The notes under the pieces are model-generated. The model saw only the letters and a program-made list of their open reading frames with translations, was not told the origin of the DNA and searched no databases. Source: Eubacteriaceae bacterium (GTDB lineage Bacteria > Bacillota > Clostridia > Eubacteriales > Eubacteriaceae). Taken from it: a stretch of 64,000 bases of DNA. A program made the translations under genes and the position numbers. The stretch covers positions 1 through 64,000 of the forward strand of contig JAFRBB010000026.1 of NCBI GenBank assembly GCA_017405085.1, given 5' to 3'. Within the stretch, counting starts at the first letter, position 1. Each line of letters starts with the position of its first letter. Positions 8,245-17,829 of the stretch are shown in pieces.

Positions 8245-10866
8245 ATGAAAAAAGAATCCAAGGTGATTATCGGCGGGTCGATTTTTATTCTTGTGTTGAT
8301 TGTTGCCGTTTTTTTGATATTGAATATTTATATGAATCAACAAACCGAACAAGATGTGCGGGAGATCGGCAAGGTTTATCTGGAAGGGACCAGCGAACAG
8401 CAGATCGACCGATATAACGCCGTGAAACAAATCCGTTTTTCTCAGATGGATGTGCTGAAAAAGAAGGTTGCCGACGAAGGAGCAACCGATGCCCAAAACG
8501 TTAAACGTGTTTTGAGCAGTGAAGCAAGCGATCAGCATTTTGACGGTTGCGCGCTTATCGATGCCAAAGGAAACATTGAAACCGTCAGCGGAGAGCCGAT
8601 CATCAAACTCGGGGACAGTGATTATCTGGTCTCGAGCATGAGCGAAAAACAAAATGTCATCACCGGCGGATGGAATGCCAAAGAGCAAATGATTATCTAT
8701 GCCGAAAGCTACGACGCGCCGATGGAAAACGGCAACCGAAGCGTGGGGCTTTTGTGCTACAGACCGATGAGCAGCTATTTGAAAATCATCAATTTTAACG
8801 ATCCCCGTTCATTGGTGACCTACTATATCATTCGTCGGGACGGCTCCTATGTCGTGGAGGGCGATAAAGACATCGATAATACCTATTTTGAAAATTCGCT
8901 CCAACACGCGACGCCTGTCGGCATGACCGCCGATGAAGCGGTGGATCAACTCAAAAAGTCCATTAAAGACGGCACGGACTTCACCATGCACATCAACTAT
9001 ACCGATGAAGCAAAAGGGATCAATGAAAGGCGCAGCATCCGAATGTCGCCTTTGCCGGACAGCAACTGGAATTTGATCAGCATCTTGCCTTACGGTGTCC
9101 TTGATCAGACCATCGCTGGAATGGGACAATCCAGAAACATCGGTATGTTAATCGCCTTGGCGGTGATCGCTTTGGGCATTTTGCTTGTCTTTAACATTTA
9201 CATGCGGATGACCAACAATCAAATCACTGCCCTCGAGGAAGCGCGGATTGCGGCGGATAAAGCCACAGCCGTGGCGGAAGAGGCCAGGCAAGAAGCCGAG
9301 GATGCCAACAAAGCAAAGAGCGAATTCCTCTCAAACATGAGTCACGACATCAGAACGCCGATGAACGCCATTGTGGGACTCACGGAAATCGCCAAAACCC
9401 ATATGGACGAGCCCGAGCGCGTGGAGGACTGCCTGCGCAAGATCACCATTTCCGGCAAGCAGCTCCTTGGCTTGATTAACGATGTGCTCGATATGTCCAA
9501 GATCGAAAGCGGCAAAATGACCCTCAATTACGAAGTCCATTCCCTCCGGGAAATTATGGAGACCATGTGCGACATTGTCCGGCCGCAGATCAAAGACAAC
9601 GGTCAGGAATTTGACGTCTATATCCGAAACATCATCGCCGAGGACGTTTATATCGACAACGTCCGCATCAATCAGGTACTCTTAAATCTGCTGAGCAATG
9701 CCATGAAATTTACGCCGGCAGGAGGCTCGGTGGATATCGAGCTTTGGCAGGAAGCCCTTCCGGACAATGATAAAGTCCGCACCCACTTCATTGTTAAAGA
9801 TACCGGAATGGGGATGAGCGATGAATTTAAGGCCAAGCTTTTCACCGCCTTCGAGCGGGAGGACAGCAAACGCGTCCATCAGATTCAGGGAACGGGCTTG
9901 GGGCTTACCATCACCAAGTATATTGTCGACGCGATGGATGGCGAAATCGATGTGGAAAGCGCTCCGGGAGAAGGCTCCCGCTTCCAGATTATTGTTGATC
10001 TGGAGAAAGCGCCGGCCGGTGATGAAGAAATGGTTCTGCCCAATTGGCCGATTCTCATTGTCGATGACAGCGAAATCCTATGCGAAACAGCTGAGCTTTC
10101 ATTGAAAGAACTCGGTGCCGATCCGATGATCTGTCACACCGGTGAAGACGCGATTAAATTTGTTCAAGAGGCTCACACCAGCGGTAAGAGCTTTTTCGCG
10201 GTGCTCATCGATTATCGTCTCCAAGGTATAAACGGCATCGAAACCGCTGTCAAGATTCGTGAAATCTTAGGTGACGATGTGCCGATCAGCATCATTTCCG
10301 CCTATGACTGGTCCGATATTGAAGATGAAGCTAAAGCGGCGGGGATCACCCGATTTATTTCGAAACCCCTGTTTAAATCGACGCTTTATTATGAACTCAA
10401 AAAATACGAAGGCAAAGACGATGCTGGACCCAAACAGGATGAGAAAAAAGCCAACATCAAAGGCATGATGGTGCTCCTTGCTGAGGATCAATTCATTAAC
10501 GCGGAAATTGCCAAGGTGATTCTCACCGAGGCCGGCGCGGAAGTCGAACATGCCGAAGACGGAAAAATCGCGACGGACATGTTTGCCGCCTCCCCGGTCG
10601 GAAAATACGACGTGATTTTGATGGACCTTCGGATGCCCAACATGGGCGGTATTGACGCGACCATTGCCATCCGCGGGATGGATCGCCCCGACGCTGGGAC
10701 CATCCCGATTATCGCGATGACCGCCGACGCCTTTGCCGAAGATGCCAAACGCTGCATCGACGCGGGAATGAATGCCCATATGGCAAAACCCATCGATGCC
10801 GATTTGCTTCTCAGAACCCTTTCCGGGCTATACAAAACCGCTGAAGAAGACAGCGAAAAGTCTTAA
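8245..10866 (+). CDS. Membrane hybrid sensor histidine kinase with two receiver domains
   Basis: The start is ATG 8245, after AAGGGGGGAAG. The 873-residue protein has a first membrane helix (about 7-29), an extracytoplasmic sensor region of Cache type (about 30-295) and a second helix (about 298-322). A short coiled coil (330-358) and the H-box NMSHDIRTPMNAIVGL follow, with phospho-acceptor His367. Next come a HATPase domain (including DTGMGMS and GTGLGLTI), a receiver with Asp656 (LIDYRL) and a second receiver with Asp794 (LMDLRMPNMGG). It probably senses an external small molecule and relays phosphate internally. No output domain or partner regulator is adjacent, so the target is unknown. 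Confidence 0.9.
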   Translation: MKKESKVIIGGSIFILVLIVAVFLILNIYMNQQTEQDVREIGKVYLEGTSEQQIDRYNAVKQIRFSQMDVLKKKVADEGATDAQNVKRVLSSEASDQHFDGCALIDAKGNIETVSGEPIIKLGDSDYLVSSMSEKQNVITGGWNAKEQMIIYAESYDAPMENGNRSVGLLCYRPMSSYLKIINFNDPRSLVTYYIIRRDGSYVVEGDKDIDNTYFENSLQHATPVGMTADEAVDQLKKSIKDGTDFTMHINYTDEAKGINERRSIRMSPLPDSNWNLISILPYGVLDQTIAGMGQSRNIGMLIALAVIALGILLVFNIYMRMTNNQITALEEARIAADKATAVAEEARQEAEDANKAKSEFLSNMSHDIRTPMNAIVGLTEIAKTHMDEPERVEDCLRKITISGKQLLGLINDVLDMSKIESGKMTLNYEVHSLREIMETMCDIVRPQIKDNGQEFDVYIRNIIAEDVYIDNVRINQVLLNLLSNAMKFTPAGGSVDIELWQEALPDNDKVRTHFIVKDTGMGMSDEFKAKLFTAFEREDSKRVHQIQGTGLGLTITKYIVDAMDGEIDVESAPGEGSRFQIIVDLEKAPAGDEEMVLPNWPILIVDDSEILCETAELSLKELGADPMICHTGEDAIKFVQEAHTSGKSFFAVLIDYRLQGINGIETAVKIREILGDDVPISIISAYDWSDIEDEAKAAGITRFISKPLFKSTLYYELKKYEGKDDAGPKQDEKKANIKGMMVLLAEDQFINAEIAKVILTEAGAEVEHAEDGKIATDMFAASPVGKYDVILMDLRMPNMGGIDATIAIRGMDRPDAGTIPIIAMTADAFAEDAKRCIDAGMNAHMAKPIDADLLLRTLSGLYKTAEEDSEKS

Positions 10867-10878
10867 AACAACATGATT

Positions 10879-10907
10879 CGAACCCCGGCATTGCTGGGGT
10901 TCGTTTT
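10879..10907 (+). terminator. Intrinsic terminator of the hybrid kinase gene
   Basis: Arms CGAACCCC (10879-10886) and GGGGTTCG (10896-10903) are followed by TTTT. Confidence 0.85.
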
Positions 10908-10961
10908 ATCATCACGATGCTGTTTTCGATTAAACGCTTTTGGGGATATCGCGTATCCGTC

Positions 10962-10994
10962 AAATAAAAAAGCCGAGGCTTTCGCTTCGGCTTT
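10962..10994 (-). terminator. Intrinsic terminator of the minus-strand ytxH/DUF948 unit
   Basis: Arms AAAGCCGA (10969-10976) and TCGGCTTT (10987-10994) form a hairpin. On the minus strand it is followed by a run of Ts, so it ends transcription coming from 11046 and beyond. Confidence 0.8.
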
Positions 10995-11045
10995 ACTTCA
11001 TTCAAGATTCTCCGTGTTTGATATTAGGCCGCTTTTACGCTTTTT

Positions 11046-11381
11046 TTATTTCGCGACAACGCTGGCGGCTTTTACGACGTTGGAGACAACTTTAATCGCT
11101 TTACCGGTGGTGTCAAGAACAGGATCGACGAGTTCGTTGGACACACGACTGACGGCGGTTTCGGCATCATTCATCACGTTTTTCGTAGAATCGGTGATGT
11201 CGTTGGTATTGTCGACGATTTTGTCAATGTTCGCGCGGTTGTATTGGAGCAATGCGTCAACGTCATCGGCAGCTTTGGACAGGCTTTTTAAAAACTTGAC
11301 CAGGTAGATGACGGCAAACACGACAGCGACAGCAACGATAAAAATGGCCAATTCCCATAATTGAAAAGATACGCTAATCAT
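11046..11381 (-). CDS. DUF948-like membrane-anchored protein
   Basis: A 111-residue protein with an N-terminal membrane helix (about 8-30) and a mainly helical, likely coiled-coil remainder (KAADDVDALLQYNRANIDKI and following). This matches DUF948 proteins, which commonly accompany YtxH-type proteins in Firmicutes. It starts 15 bp after the YtxH-like gene stop, so the two are probably one operon. A general envelope-stress role is assumed for the pair by association only. Confidence 0.75.
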   Translation of the reverse strand: MISVSFQLWELAIFIVAVAVVFAVIYLVKFLKSLSKAADDVDALLQYNRANIDKIVDNTNDITDSTKNVMNDAETAVSRVSNELVDPVLDTTGKAIKVVSNVVKAASVVAK

Positions 11382-11396
11382 TCGAGATGATCTCCC

Positions 11397-11846
11397 TTAT
11401 TTGGTTTCGGAAACTTTTTCCGCTTTGGCGTCGGCCGGTTTGGGCGTGTCTTTCGGTGCGTCTTTGGGTGTATCTTCCGCCGGAACTTCTTTTGCCGCAG
11501 CTGCTTCCGCTTTGATTTCGTCTAATTCATCGTTGAGTTCTTGAATTTCTTCGTTGGTTTCAGCTTGAATTTCATCGATTTTGACTTCGATTTCCTGACG
11601 ATAAGCGTTGATTTGATCGGTGAAAGAATCGGTCAAATCATCAAATTGAGACCGGACTTCCTGATAGTATTCCGAGGCTTGATCGCGGATATCTTCTAAA
11701 GCTTCACCGACGGTATTGGCAATGATTTGGCGGGTTTCTTCACCGGATTTGGGTGCGAAGAGAAGTGCGCACGCGCCTCCGACGACAGCGCCCGTAAACA
11801 GACCGCCGATAAAATAGACAGTTTTCATTCCGCTTTTACTACTCAT
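11397..11846 (-). CDS. YtxH-domain general-stress-like protein
   Basis: I place the start at 11846 because AAGGAGGAATATGAT precedes it; upstream ATGs lack a site. The 149-residue product has the YtxH pattern. A glycine-rich membrane helix near residues 9-28 runs into LLFAPKSGEETR. A long acidic helix (about 60-125) and a Pro/Ala/Lys-rich C-terminal tail follow. The family is linked to stress responses in Bacillus, but its mechanism is unknown. On the minus strand a likely promoter is GTGACA-18-TATAAT around 11886-11915. Confidence 0.8.
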   Translation of the reverse strand: MSSKSGMKTVYFIGGLFTGAVVGGACALLFAPKSGEETRQIIANTVGEALEDIRDQASEYYQEVRSQFDDLTDSFTDQINAYRQEIEVKIDEIQAETNEEIQELNDELDEIKAEAAAAKEVPAEDTPKDAPKDTPKPADAKAEKVSETK

Positions 11847-11942
11847 ATCATATTCCTCCTTATTGAGAATATTTTTTGATGCTTTATTATAACACATTAT
11901 TGACAATCTTGTCACATAAATTGATTGTTATTTGACGAAAGT

Positions 11943-12215
11943 TTAAATGGTGAGTTCGCCGAAGCCGCTGTTGATGAGGGCGGTCAGCGCGTCGATGGCT
12001 TCGGTCTCATCGGAACCGTCGGCTTCCAGAATGATGGTGGTTCCCTGGGTGATGCCCGCGGACATCACGCCCATGATGCTTTTGGCGTTGACGCGTTCGT
12101 CGCCTTTGAGGATGAAGATATTGCTTTCATATCTGCCGGCTTCTGCGACAAAAGCCGATGCCGGTCTGGCATGAAGGCCGCTTTCGTTTATGATTTTGAT
12201 TTCTCTTTGATGCAT
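11943..12215 (-). CDS. ptsH: Phosphocarrier protein HPr
   Basis: This 90-residue protein is HPr of the sugar phosphotransferase system. It takes phosphate from enzyme I on His15 (ESGLHARPAS) and passes it to sugar-specific enzymes II. It also has Ser46 in KSIMGVMS, the site used by HPr kinase in Firmicutes for catabolite control. It is transcribed 68 bp after ptsI, the reverse of the usual ptsH-ptsI order. No sugar-specific enzyme II is present in the window. Confidence 0.95.
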   Translation of the reverse strand: MHQREIKIINESGLHARPASAFVAEAGRYESNIFILKGDERVNAKSIMGVMSAGITQGTTIILEADGSDETEAIDALTALINSGFGELTI

Positions 12216-12283
12216 GGGATTTCCTTTCGGGTTGTCTTGGACTCTTTAAAGAATGAATGGGCAAAGGTGAAATGCCGCCGGGT

Positions 12284-14014
12284 TTAAAGCAGCTTGATGC
12301 CCTTTTCGGCCATTTTTGCTGTGATCATGCTGCGGATGTCGGCGCTGCTTTTCATTGACAGCGCGTCGTCGGCAATGGCTTTGGCTTCACCGAAGGTGAC
12401 GGAGCGGATGATTTTTTTGATTTGGGGAATGGATGAGGCGCTCATCGAAAATTCGTCCAACCCCATGCCGAGGAGAATGAGGGCAGCGTAGGGATCGCCG
12501 GCCATTTCGCCGCACATACCGGTGAAGCGGTCATCCCGCGCGGCGGTGGCGTCAATGACGTTTTTGATCAGCCGGAGGATGGCCGGATGGAGCGGATCAT
12601 AAAGATAGGAGACGTTTTGGTTCATTCGGTCAACGGCCAGGGTGTATTGACAAAGGTCATTGGTGCCGATGGAGAAAAACGCCGCTTCTTCGACAATGAT
12701 GTCCGCCGTGACGGCGGCGGAGGGGATTTCAATCATCACGCCGATGTCGATATTTTTGTCATAGGCTTTGCCCTCGGCGTCCAGCTCGGCCATGCAGGCC
12801 CTCACTAGGGCTTTGGCTTGTTTGACCTCGTCCACATTGCCGATCATTGGGAACATGATGCGGGCTTTGCCGAAAGCGGAAGCGCGCAGGATGGCGCGAA
12901 GCTGGGTTTTGAACAGGTCTTCCTTTTGGAAGCACAGACGCACGGCCCGAAGCCCAAGGAAGGGATTCATTTCTTCTTCCAGGGGAAGATAGGGCAGTTT
13001 TTTGTCGCCGCCGATATCGAGGGTGCGGATGATGACCGCGCCGTCTTCAAAAGCTTCGATGACGGATTTGTAAGCGGCGAATTGTTTTTCTTCGTCGGGC
13101 ATCACATCCGCGTTCATATACAAAAATTCTGTTCGGTAGAGTCCGATGCCTTCACCGCCGTTTTCGAGGACACCGGGGGCATCCGCGGGACTGCCGATGT
13201 TGCCGACGATTTCCACGCGGTGGCCGTCGATGGTTTCGGCAGGTTGATCTTTGAGCTCGGCCAGCTCGGCGCGGTAGGCGTCATAGGCTTCTTTTTTGGC
13301 TTTGTATACAGCGATTTCGTCTTCGGTGGGATCTACAATCACCACGCCTTCACTGCCGTCGACAATAATGGTGTCGCCGTCTTTGACCGTGGCGGTGATG
13401 TCATCCAGACCGAGGACGGCGGGGATTTCCAGGCTGCGGGCCATGATGGCGGTGTGAGACGTGCGGCTGCCGATATCCGTCGCGAAACCTTTAACATGAG
13501 CCTTGTCCATGGTTGCCGTGTCCGAGGGCGCCAGGTCTTCGGCCAAGATGATGGTGTCTTCGTCGAGATGTGAGATGTCGACCATGGGTACGCCTAAAAG
13601 ATTGTGAAGGATGCGGGTGCCGACGTCTTTGATATCGGCGGCCCGGCCTTTAAAATAGGGATCATCCATGGCGTCAAACATGGCGGAGAACATGTCGGTG
13701 GTCTTTTGGGTCGCGATTTCGGCGCTTGTGCCGCCGGCGATGTCGTTTTCGATGGCGCCGACAAATTCGGGATCATCGAGAAACATGGCGTGGGCTTCGA
13801 AAATTGCCGCTTCTTCCGCACCGAGTTCGGCGACGGCTCTGTCATAGATGGCGGCGAGCTGGGCGCGGCTTTGTTCCACGGCGTCGTTGAAACGCCTTTC
13901 TTCGGCCGCAATATCGTCAATGGTTCGTTCGCTGATGTTGAGTTCCTTTTTGACATAGACAAAGGCTTTGGCAATGGCAATACCGGGCGATGCGTTGATT
14001 CCTGTTTTTTTCAT
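12284..14014 (-). CDS. ptsI: PTS enzyme I (phosphoenolpyruvate-protein phosphotransferase)
   Basis: This 576-residue enzyme moves phosphate from phosphoenolpyruvate to its own histidine and then to HPr. The N-terminal half ends in the phosphohistidine site GSRTSHTAIMARS with His187. The C-terminal barrel has the PEP-binding regions GIGLYRTEFLYM and IIRTLDIGGDKKLPYL, and FSIGTNDLCQYTLAVDR with the GMCGEMAGD segment near the end. Length and all key motifs are intact. It lies 67 bp downstream of recR on the same strand and directly before ptsH. Confidence 0.97.
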   Translation of the reverse strand: MKKTGINASPGIAIAKAFVYVKKELNISERTIDDIAAEERRFNDAVEQSRAQLAAIYDRAVAELGAEEAAIFEAHAMFLDDPEFVGAIENDIAGGTSAEIATQKTTDMFSAMFDAMDDPYFKGRAADIKDVGTRILHNLLGVPMVDISHLDEDTIILAEDLAPSDTATMDKAHVKGFATDIGSRTSHTAIMARSLEIPAVLGLDDITATVKDGDTIIVDGSEGVVIVDPTEDEIAVYKAKKEAYDAYRAELAELKDQPAETIDGHRVEIVGNIGSPADAPGVLENGGEGIGLYRTEFLYMNADVMPDEEKQFAAYKSVIEAFEDGAVIIRTLDIGGDKKLPYLPLEEEMNPFLGLRAVRLCFQKEDLFKTQLRAILRASAFGKARIMFPMIGNVDEVKQAKALVRACMAELDAEGKAYDKNIDIGVMIEIPSAAVTADIIVEEAAFFSIGTNDLCQYTLAVDRMNQNVSYLYDPLHPAILRLIKNVIDATAARDDRFTGMCGEMAGDPYAALILLGMGLDEFSMSASSIPQIKKIIRSVTFGEAKAIADDALSMKSSADIRSMITAKMAEKGIKLL

Positions 14015-14081
14015 GGGAAACTCCTCTCACATGATGGTTAAAAATCGGATGATTTGACGGTTGAAAGATAAGTAGCAAAGT

Positions 14082-14684
14082 CTAAGCAATAGGATTTCTG
14101 CCTTCAAAGGCTTTGATTAAGGTGACTTCATCGGCAAATTCCACATCGGCACCGATGGGAATGCCTTTGGCAAGCCGGGTGACCTCAATGCCCATCGGAC
14201 GAATCAGTCCGCCGAGATAGACGGCGGTGGCTTCGCCTTCCGGGGTGGGGTTGGTGGCCATGATGACTTCCCGGACGTTTTGCTCGCCGAGGCGCATCAT
14301 GAGCTCCCGGGCTTTGATGTCCTTGGGCCCGATGCCCTCGATGGGGGAGATGGCGCCGTGAAGGACGTGATACAAGCCGTTAAATTCACGGGTTCGCTCG
14401 ATGGCGAAAATGTCCCGGGTGTTCTCCACAACGCAGATGACCGAGCGGTCTCTTTCGGGGGATGAGCAGATGTCGCAGCGCTCCCCGTCGGTGATGGAGA
14501 AGCATTCGGGACAGAGATGCACTTTGTCCCGGACGGCTAACAGCGCGTCGGACAAATCGGTCATGTCCGAGGCCTTGGCATCGACCAGATGGAGAGCCAG
14601 TCTGGCAGCGGTTTTCTCACCGATGCCGGGAAGCTTGGACAGCTCCGCGATGAGTCTGTCGATGGCTTTGGGATAAATGCCCAC
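14082..14684 (-). CDS. recR: Recombination mediator RecR
   Basis: This 200-residue protein is RecR, which with RecO/RecF helps load RecA at gaps. It has a helix-hairpin-helix (LPGIGEKTAARLALHL), a four-cysteine zinc finger (CPECFSITDGERCDIC) and a Toprim domain (VENTRDIFAIERT, MATNPTPEGEATAVYL). It starts with GTG, one base after the stop of ybaB, so the two are translationally coupled. This matches the common dnaX-ybaB-recR arrangement. Confidence 0.97.
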   Translation of the reverse strand: MGIYPKAIDRLIAELSKLPGIGEKTAARLALHLVDAKASDMTDLSDALLAVRDKVHLCPECFSITDGERCDICSSPERDRSVICVVENTRDIFAIERTREFNGLYHVLHGAISPIEGIGPKDIKARELMMRLGEQNVREVIMATNPTPEGEATAVYLGGLIRPMGIEVTRLAKGIPIGADVEFADEVTLIKAFEGRNPIA

Positions 14685-14685
14685 G

Positions 14686-15039
14686 TTACATCAGCCCCGG
14701 AATGTTCATGCCGCCGGTGAGTTGACCCATGGCGCCCGCTGCCGCGGCGTCGGCTTTGGTCATGGCGTCGTTGACGGCGGCGACGATTAAGTCCTCAAGC
14801 ATTTCCACATCATCTTCGTCGATGACGTCAGGGTCGATGGTGACGCGCTTCAGCATTTTGTTGCCTCCCGCGATGACGGTGACGGCGCCGCCGCCGGCGG
14901 TCCCAGTGATTTCCTGTTCTTCAAGGGCGGCTTGGGCGCTCTCCATTTCAGCCTGCATTTGCTGAATTTGTTTCATCATGTTTTTTTGATTCATTTTGCC
15001 GCCGGCTCCTCGGACGGCTCTTCTTTTTGTTTTACTCAT
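14686..15039 (-). CDS. YbaB/EbfC-family nucleoid-associated DNA-binding protein
   Basis: I place the start at 15039, after ACGGAGGAACC. The 117-residue protein has a basic N-terminal extension (KTKRRAVRGAGGK), a long helix rich in Gln/Met (NQKNMMKQIQQMQAEMES) and the YbaB core (GGGAVTVIAGGNKMLKRVTIDPDVI). It ends in a Gly/Met-rich tail. The family forms dimers that bind DNA; its role near recR and dnaX is not firmly known. A TATAAT-like -10 box on the minus strand (about 15069-15074) suggests its own promoter. Confidence 0.9.
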   Translation of the reverse strand: MSKTKRRAVRGAGGKMNQKNMMKQIQQMQAEMESAQAALEEQEITGTAGGGAVTVIAGGNKMLKRVTIDPDVIDEDDVEMLEDLIVAAVNDAMTKADAAAAGAMGQLTGGMNIPGLM

Positions 15040-15457
15040 GGTTCCTCCGTTGTTTTCCTTTTTATACAATTATAGCACGAAATAAAAGGTTATTTTGTAA
15101 AAATCAATGGCAGGGCAAAAAAGCCTTTGTTTTTATTTAATTTGTCGTTTTAAGCATCCTGTGATGAATCGGCGCGATGTCGCGGTTGATGGATTTTCTC
15201 ATACCGTCTTTATTCAGCCGGGGTGAGATTGCGCTTTCGCGGTTTCGTTAGGCCGCTGACCATCTTGTCTTTCGGGAAAATTTTTTATCGGCAGCGGCAT
15301 CAATGGTTTCCCGTAAAAAGACTGGGTTTGGCTGAGAGATCATGCTTTGTCTCGAAATTGCTATGCTGTTTATTACCTCAGAATTTCGATTTTATCATGC
15401 TCCAACGTCATGCAGCCTGTCATATCCGCCTTTATGCGCCGTCTTGTATCTTGCCGA
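15040..15457. other. Non-coding gap between dnaX and ybaB
   Basis: In most Firmicutes dnaX and ybaB nearly touch; here 418 bp separate them. I see a probable -10 box for ybaB at 15069-15074 (minus strand) and no convincing gene. Short open frames on the plus strand lack ribosome sites and resemble no family I know. Confidence 0.6.
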
Positions 15458-17419
15458 TTATGTCTCGCGCTCAAAGGTGACAGACTGTCCTTCCAAAATC
15501 GCTTCGGTCTTTTCGGTAAAGCTCATCGCTTCATAATCTTTTGTGTAAAGTTCGGCTTTTAGGGCCGGGACAAAAGAGAGTTCTTTTTGAATTAAGGCTG
15601 TGAAGTCCCGATCGGTGATCATTTCCTCACAGATGGACAGGGCCGCTTTTTCGGCGCGAAACACCAGAGTGCCGCCGCGTTCGGCCAGAAGACAGTGATC
15701 GAGGGTACTGTTGTACAAAATGCCTTTGGAGAGATTGCGGACGTTGTTTTTCAGCTTGCGGTACAGATCATCGGTGTTGATGGCTGAAGGACTCCCTTGA
15801 GCGGGCTTTTCTGATGGCGTCGATTGATTATTGTTAGCAGTCGGTCCGGCGGTTCCGGCGTCATCGACGTGAACGGACGGATTAGTTTGAGCGGGTTGAT
15901 CCGATGGCGCGGGCATGTCGGGGCGAGAGGGATTTTCAAACGCCGCGGCGGGCTCGGCTTGCTCCGTGATAGGCGGCTGAGACATTTCATCCGCTTCGTT
16001 ATATCTTGAGGACGGATTTTTCCGCGCGGCGGGCCGGGTATCCGTTACCCGACTTTCGTTTGCCGCAACAGAGCCAACGTCGGTTGCTGCGCCTTTGTTG
16101 GCGGCGGGCCTTTTGTTATTTTTAGCGTCGGCTGCCGCGGTGTTGCCGGGTTTGGATTTTTGATCGGACGGAAGGCCCATCATTTCCCGAAGAGAGGGCT
16201 CGTTTTTTGGGGAAGCGTTGGCTTTGGCCCGGGATGCTCTCGCTTGGCCGGGATTGATGCTTTGTTTTTGCGCGGACTGACGGCTGCTCGAGTTTTGCGA
16301 TGACGGCGCCGCGGGAATGGGCGCTTTTTCAACACAAAGGGACAACAGACTCATTTCCAAAATGACGCCGGCCATATCGCTGTAGCGCATTTTTCCCCGG
16401 GCGTCGATTAAGGCGTCGGTCATGTCAAAGAGACGGTTTTTGCCGCAGCGCTTGGCCATGGCGGCGTAGGCCTCGGCCCTTTCCTGTCCGCAGCCGATGA
16501 CCTCGGCTGCCTTGCTTCCCGAAATGCCGGCGACAATGATGTCTCTTAAGGTTTCGATGAGTTGTTCGATGAGCAGATCGGCGTTTTTCCCCGAGGCGTA
16601 AAGCGCTCTGATGGCGGTGAGCGCCGCCGCGGCGTCGCGGTCAATGACGGCTTCCAACACATCGACAAGGATTTTGGTGTCGGCCATGCCGAGAAAATCC
16701 AGCACCTGTTCTCTGGTGATGGGTTTGCCGCCCTCGCGGATATCAATGATCTGATCGAGAAGGCTCAAGGCGTCGCGCATGGAATGATCGCCTCTGGCGG
16801 CGATAAAGCTTAGGGCATCATCATCGATGGCCACGCCGATGTCGTCTAATATGTGTTTCATTCTCCTGGCGATTTCCTCTGTCGAGATGGGGCGGATGTC
16901 ATAGCGCTGACAACGGGAGAGAATGGTCATCGGCAATTTATTCGGTTCGGTGGTGGCTAGGATAAAAATGATGTGCGCCGGCGGTTCCTCCAGAGTTTTG
17001 AGCAGGGCGTTGAAAGCCTCTTTGGTGAGCATGTGGACTTCGTCGATGATGTAGACTTTGTATCGGCCCAGCACCGGCGGATATTTGACCTTTTCGCGAA
17101 TGTCCCGGATCTCATCGACACCGCGGTTGCTGGCGGCGTCGATCTCAATGACATCACTGACCCCCGGTTTATCGATTTGGGCGCAGACCTCGCATTTGTT
17201 GCAGGGATTGCCGTCTTCGGGATGGGGACAATTGACGGCGCGGGCAAAAATTTTGGCGATAGAGGTTTTGCCGGTGCCGCGGATGCCCGTCAGGAGATAG
17301 GCGTGGGCAATGCGGTTGTTCAGGATTTGATTTTTTAAAATTCGGGTGACGTATTCCTGGCCGACGACTTCGTCAAAAGTCTGCGGACGGTAACGTCTGT
17401 AAAGTGCCAGATAAGCCAT
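15458..17419 (-). CDS. dnaX: DNA polymerase III subunit gamma/tau
   Basis: The start is ATG 17419 (MAYLALYRRYRPQTFDEVVG), preceded by AGAGGTCACATC; an upstream extension of 34 residues is not family-like. The 653-residue protein is the clamp-loader ATPase of the replisome. Walker A (GIRGTGKTSIAK), a zinc module (CPHPEDGNPCNKCEVC), Walker B (YIIDEVHML) and sensor/SRC (LSRCQRYD) are intact. Residues of about 370-530 form a low-complexity linker rich in Pro, Ser, Ala and Asn, before a C-terminal tau-like domain (LSKGILYNSTLDHCLLAERG). Confidence 0.95.
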   Translation of the reverse strand: MAYLALYRRYRPQTFDEVVGQEYVTRILKNQILNNRIAHAYLLTGIRGTGKTSIAKIFARAVNCPHPEDGNPCNKCEVCAQIDKPGVSDVIEIDAASNRGVDEIRDIREKVKYPPVLGRYKVYIIDEVHMLTKEAFNALLKTLEEPPAHIIFILATTEPNKLPMTILSRCQRYDIRPISTEEIARRMKHILDDIGVAIDDDALSFIAARGDHSMRDALSLLDQIIDIREGGKPITREQVLDFLGMADTKILVDVLEAVIDRDAAAALTAIRALYASGKNADLLIEQLIETLRDIIVAGISGSKAAEVIGCGQERAEAYAAMAKRCGKNRLFDMTDALIDARGKMRYSDMAGVILEMSLLSLCVEKAPIPAAPSSQNSSSRQSAQKQSINPGQARASRAKANASPKNEPSLREMMGLPSDQKSKPGNTAAADAKNNKRPAANKGAATDVGSVAANESRVTDTRPAARKNPSSRYNEADEMSQPPITEQAEPAAAFENPSRPDMPAPSDQPAQTNPSVHVDDAGTAGPTANNNQSTPSEKPAQGSPSAINTDDLYRKLKNNVRNLSKGILYNSTLDHCLLAERGGTLVFRAEKAALSICEEMITDRDFTALIQKELSFVPALKAELYTKDYEAMSFTEKTEAILEGQSVTFERET

Positions 17420-17829
17420 GATGTGACCTCTTGTTTTTTTGCTTTCATTATATACCAACCGCCCGCAAATGTATAGCGACGAAGGATAAATGATTGATGC
17501 CCCGTCGATGCCGTTTTTCACGAAGCGGTGAGAATTAAAAACTCCGGGGACGCATTGACCGTACCGGCCGGATGGCCTTATGCTGAGATATGTCCAAAAA
17601 ATGGTTGAATCGAAGAAAAACGCATATCATTTGATGACAGGCAGGTCAGCCTTTCAGATGGTGGCATTGCCGCAAAATCAACCTGTCCCGGTTAAGAAGA
17701 AAATCTGCGGACAAAATCAATGATAATGAGATGTTTGAAAGACTGAAAAAGGTTTGCATTATATTGTTTTTTGCATCATTGTTTGATATAATAAAGAAAA
17801 TTTATATTATCAATTTGGAGGAGGCGAAT
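17420..17829. other. Divergent intergenic region between dnaX and the zinc-ribbon gene
   Basis: This 410-bp region holds a plus-strand promoter for the zinc-ribbon/TM2 gene: TTGTTT (17764-17769), 17 bp, TATAAT (17787-17792). An SRP RNA often lies upstream of dnaX in Firmicutes, but none of its conserved core is seen here on either strand. Confidence 0.6.

Noticed and set aside
15223-15562. Short plus-strand frames in the gap before ybaB and over the dnaX end
   Set aside because: No ribosome sites or motifs; part overlaps dnaX.
17420-17829. SRP RNA upstream of dnaX, as in many Firmicutes
   Set aside because: The conserved SRP core sequence is not present on either strand.
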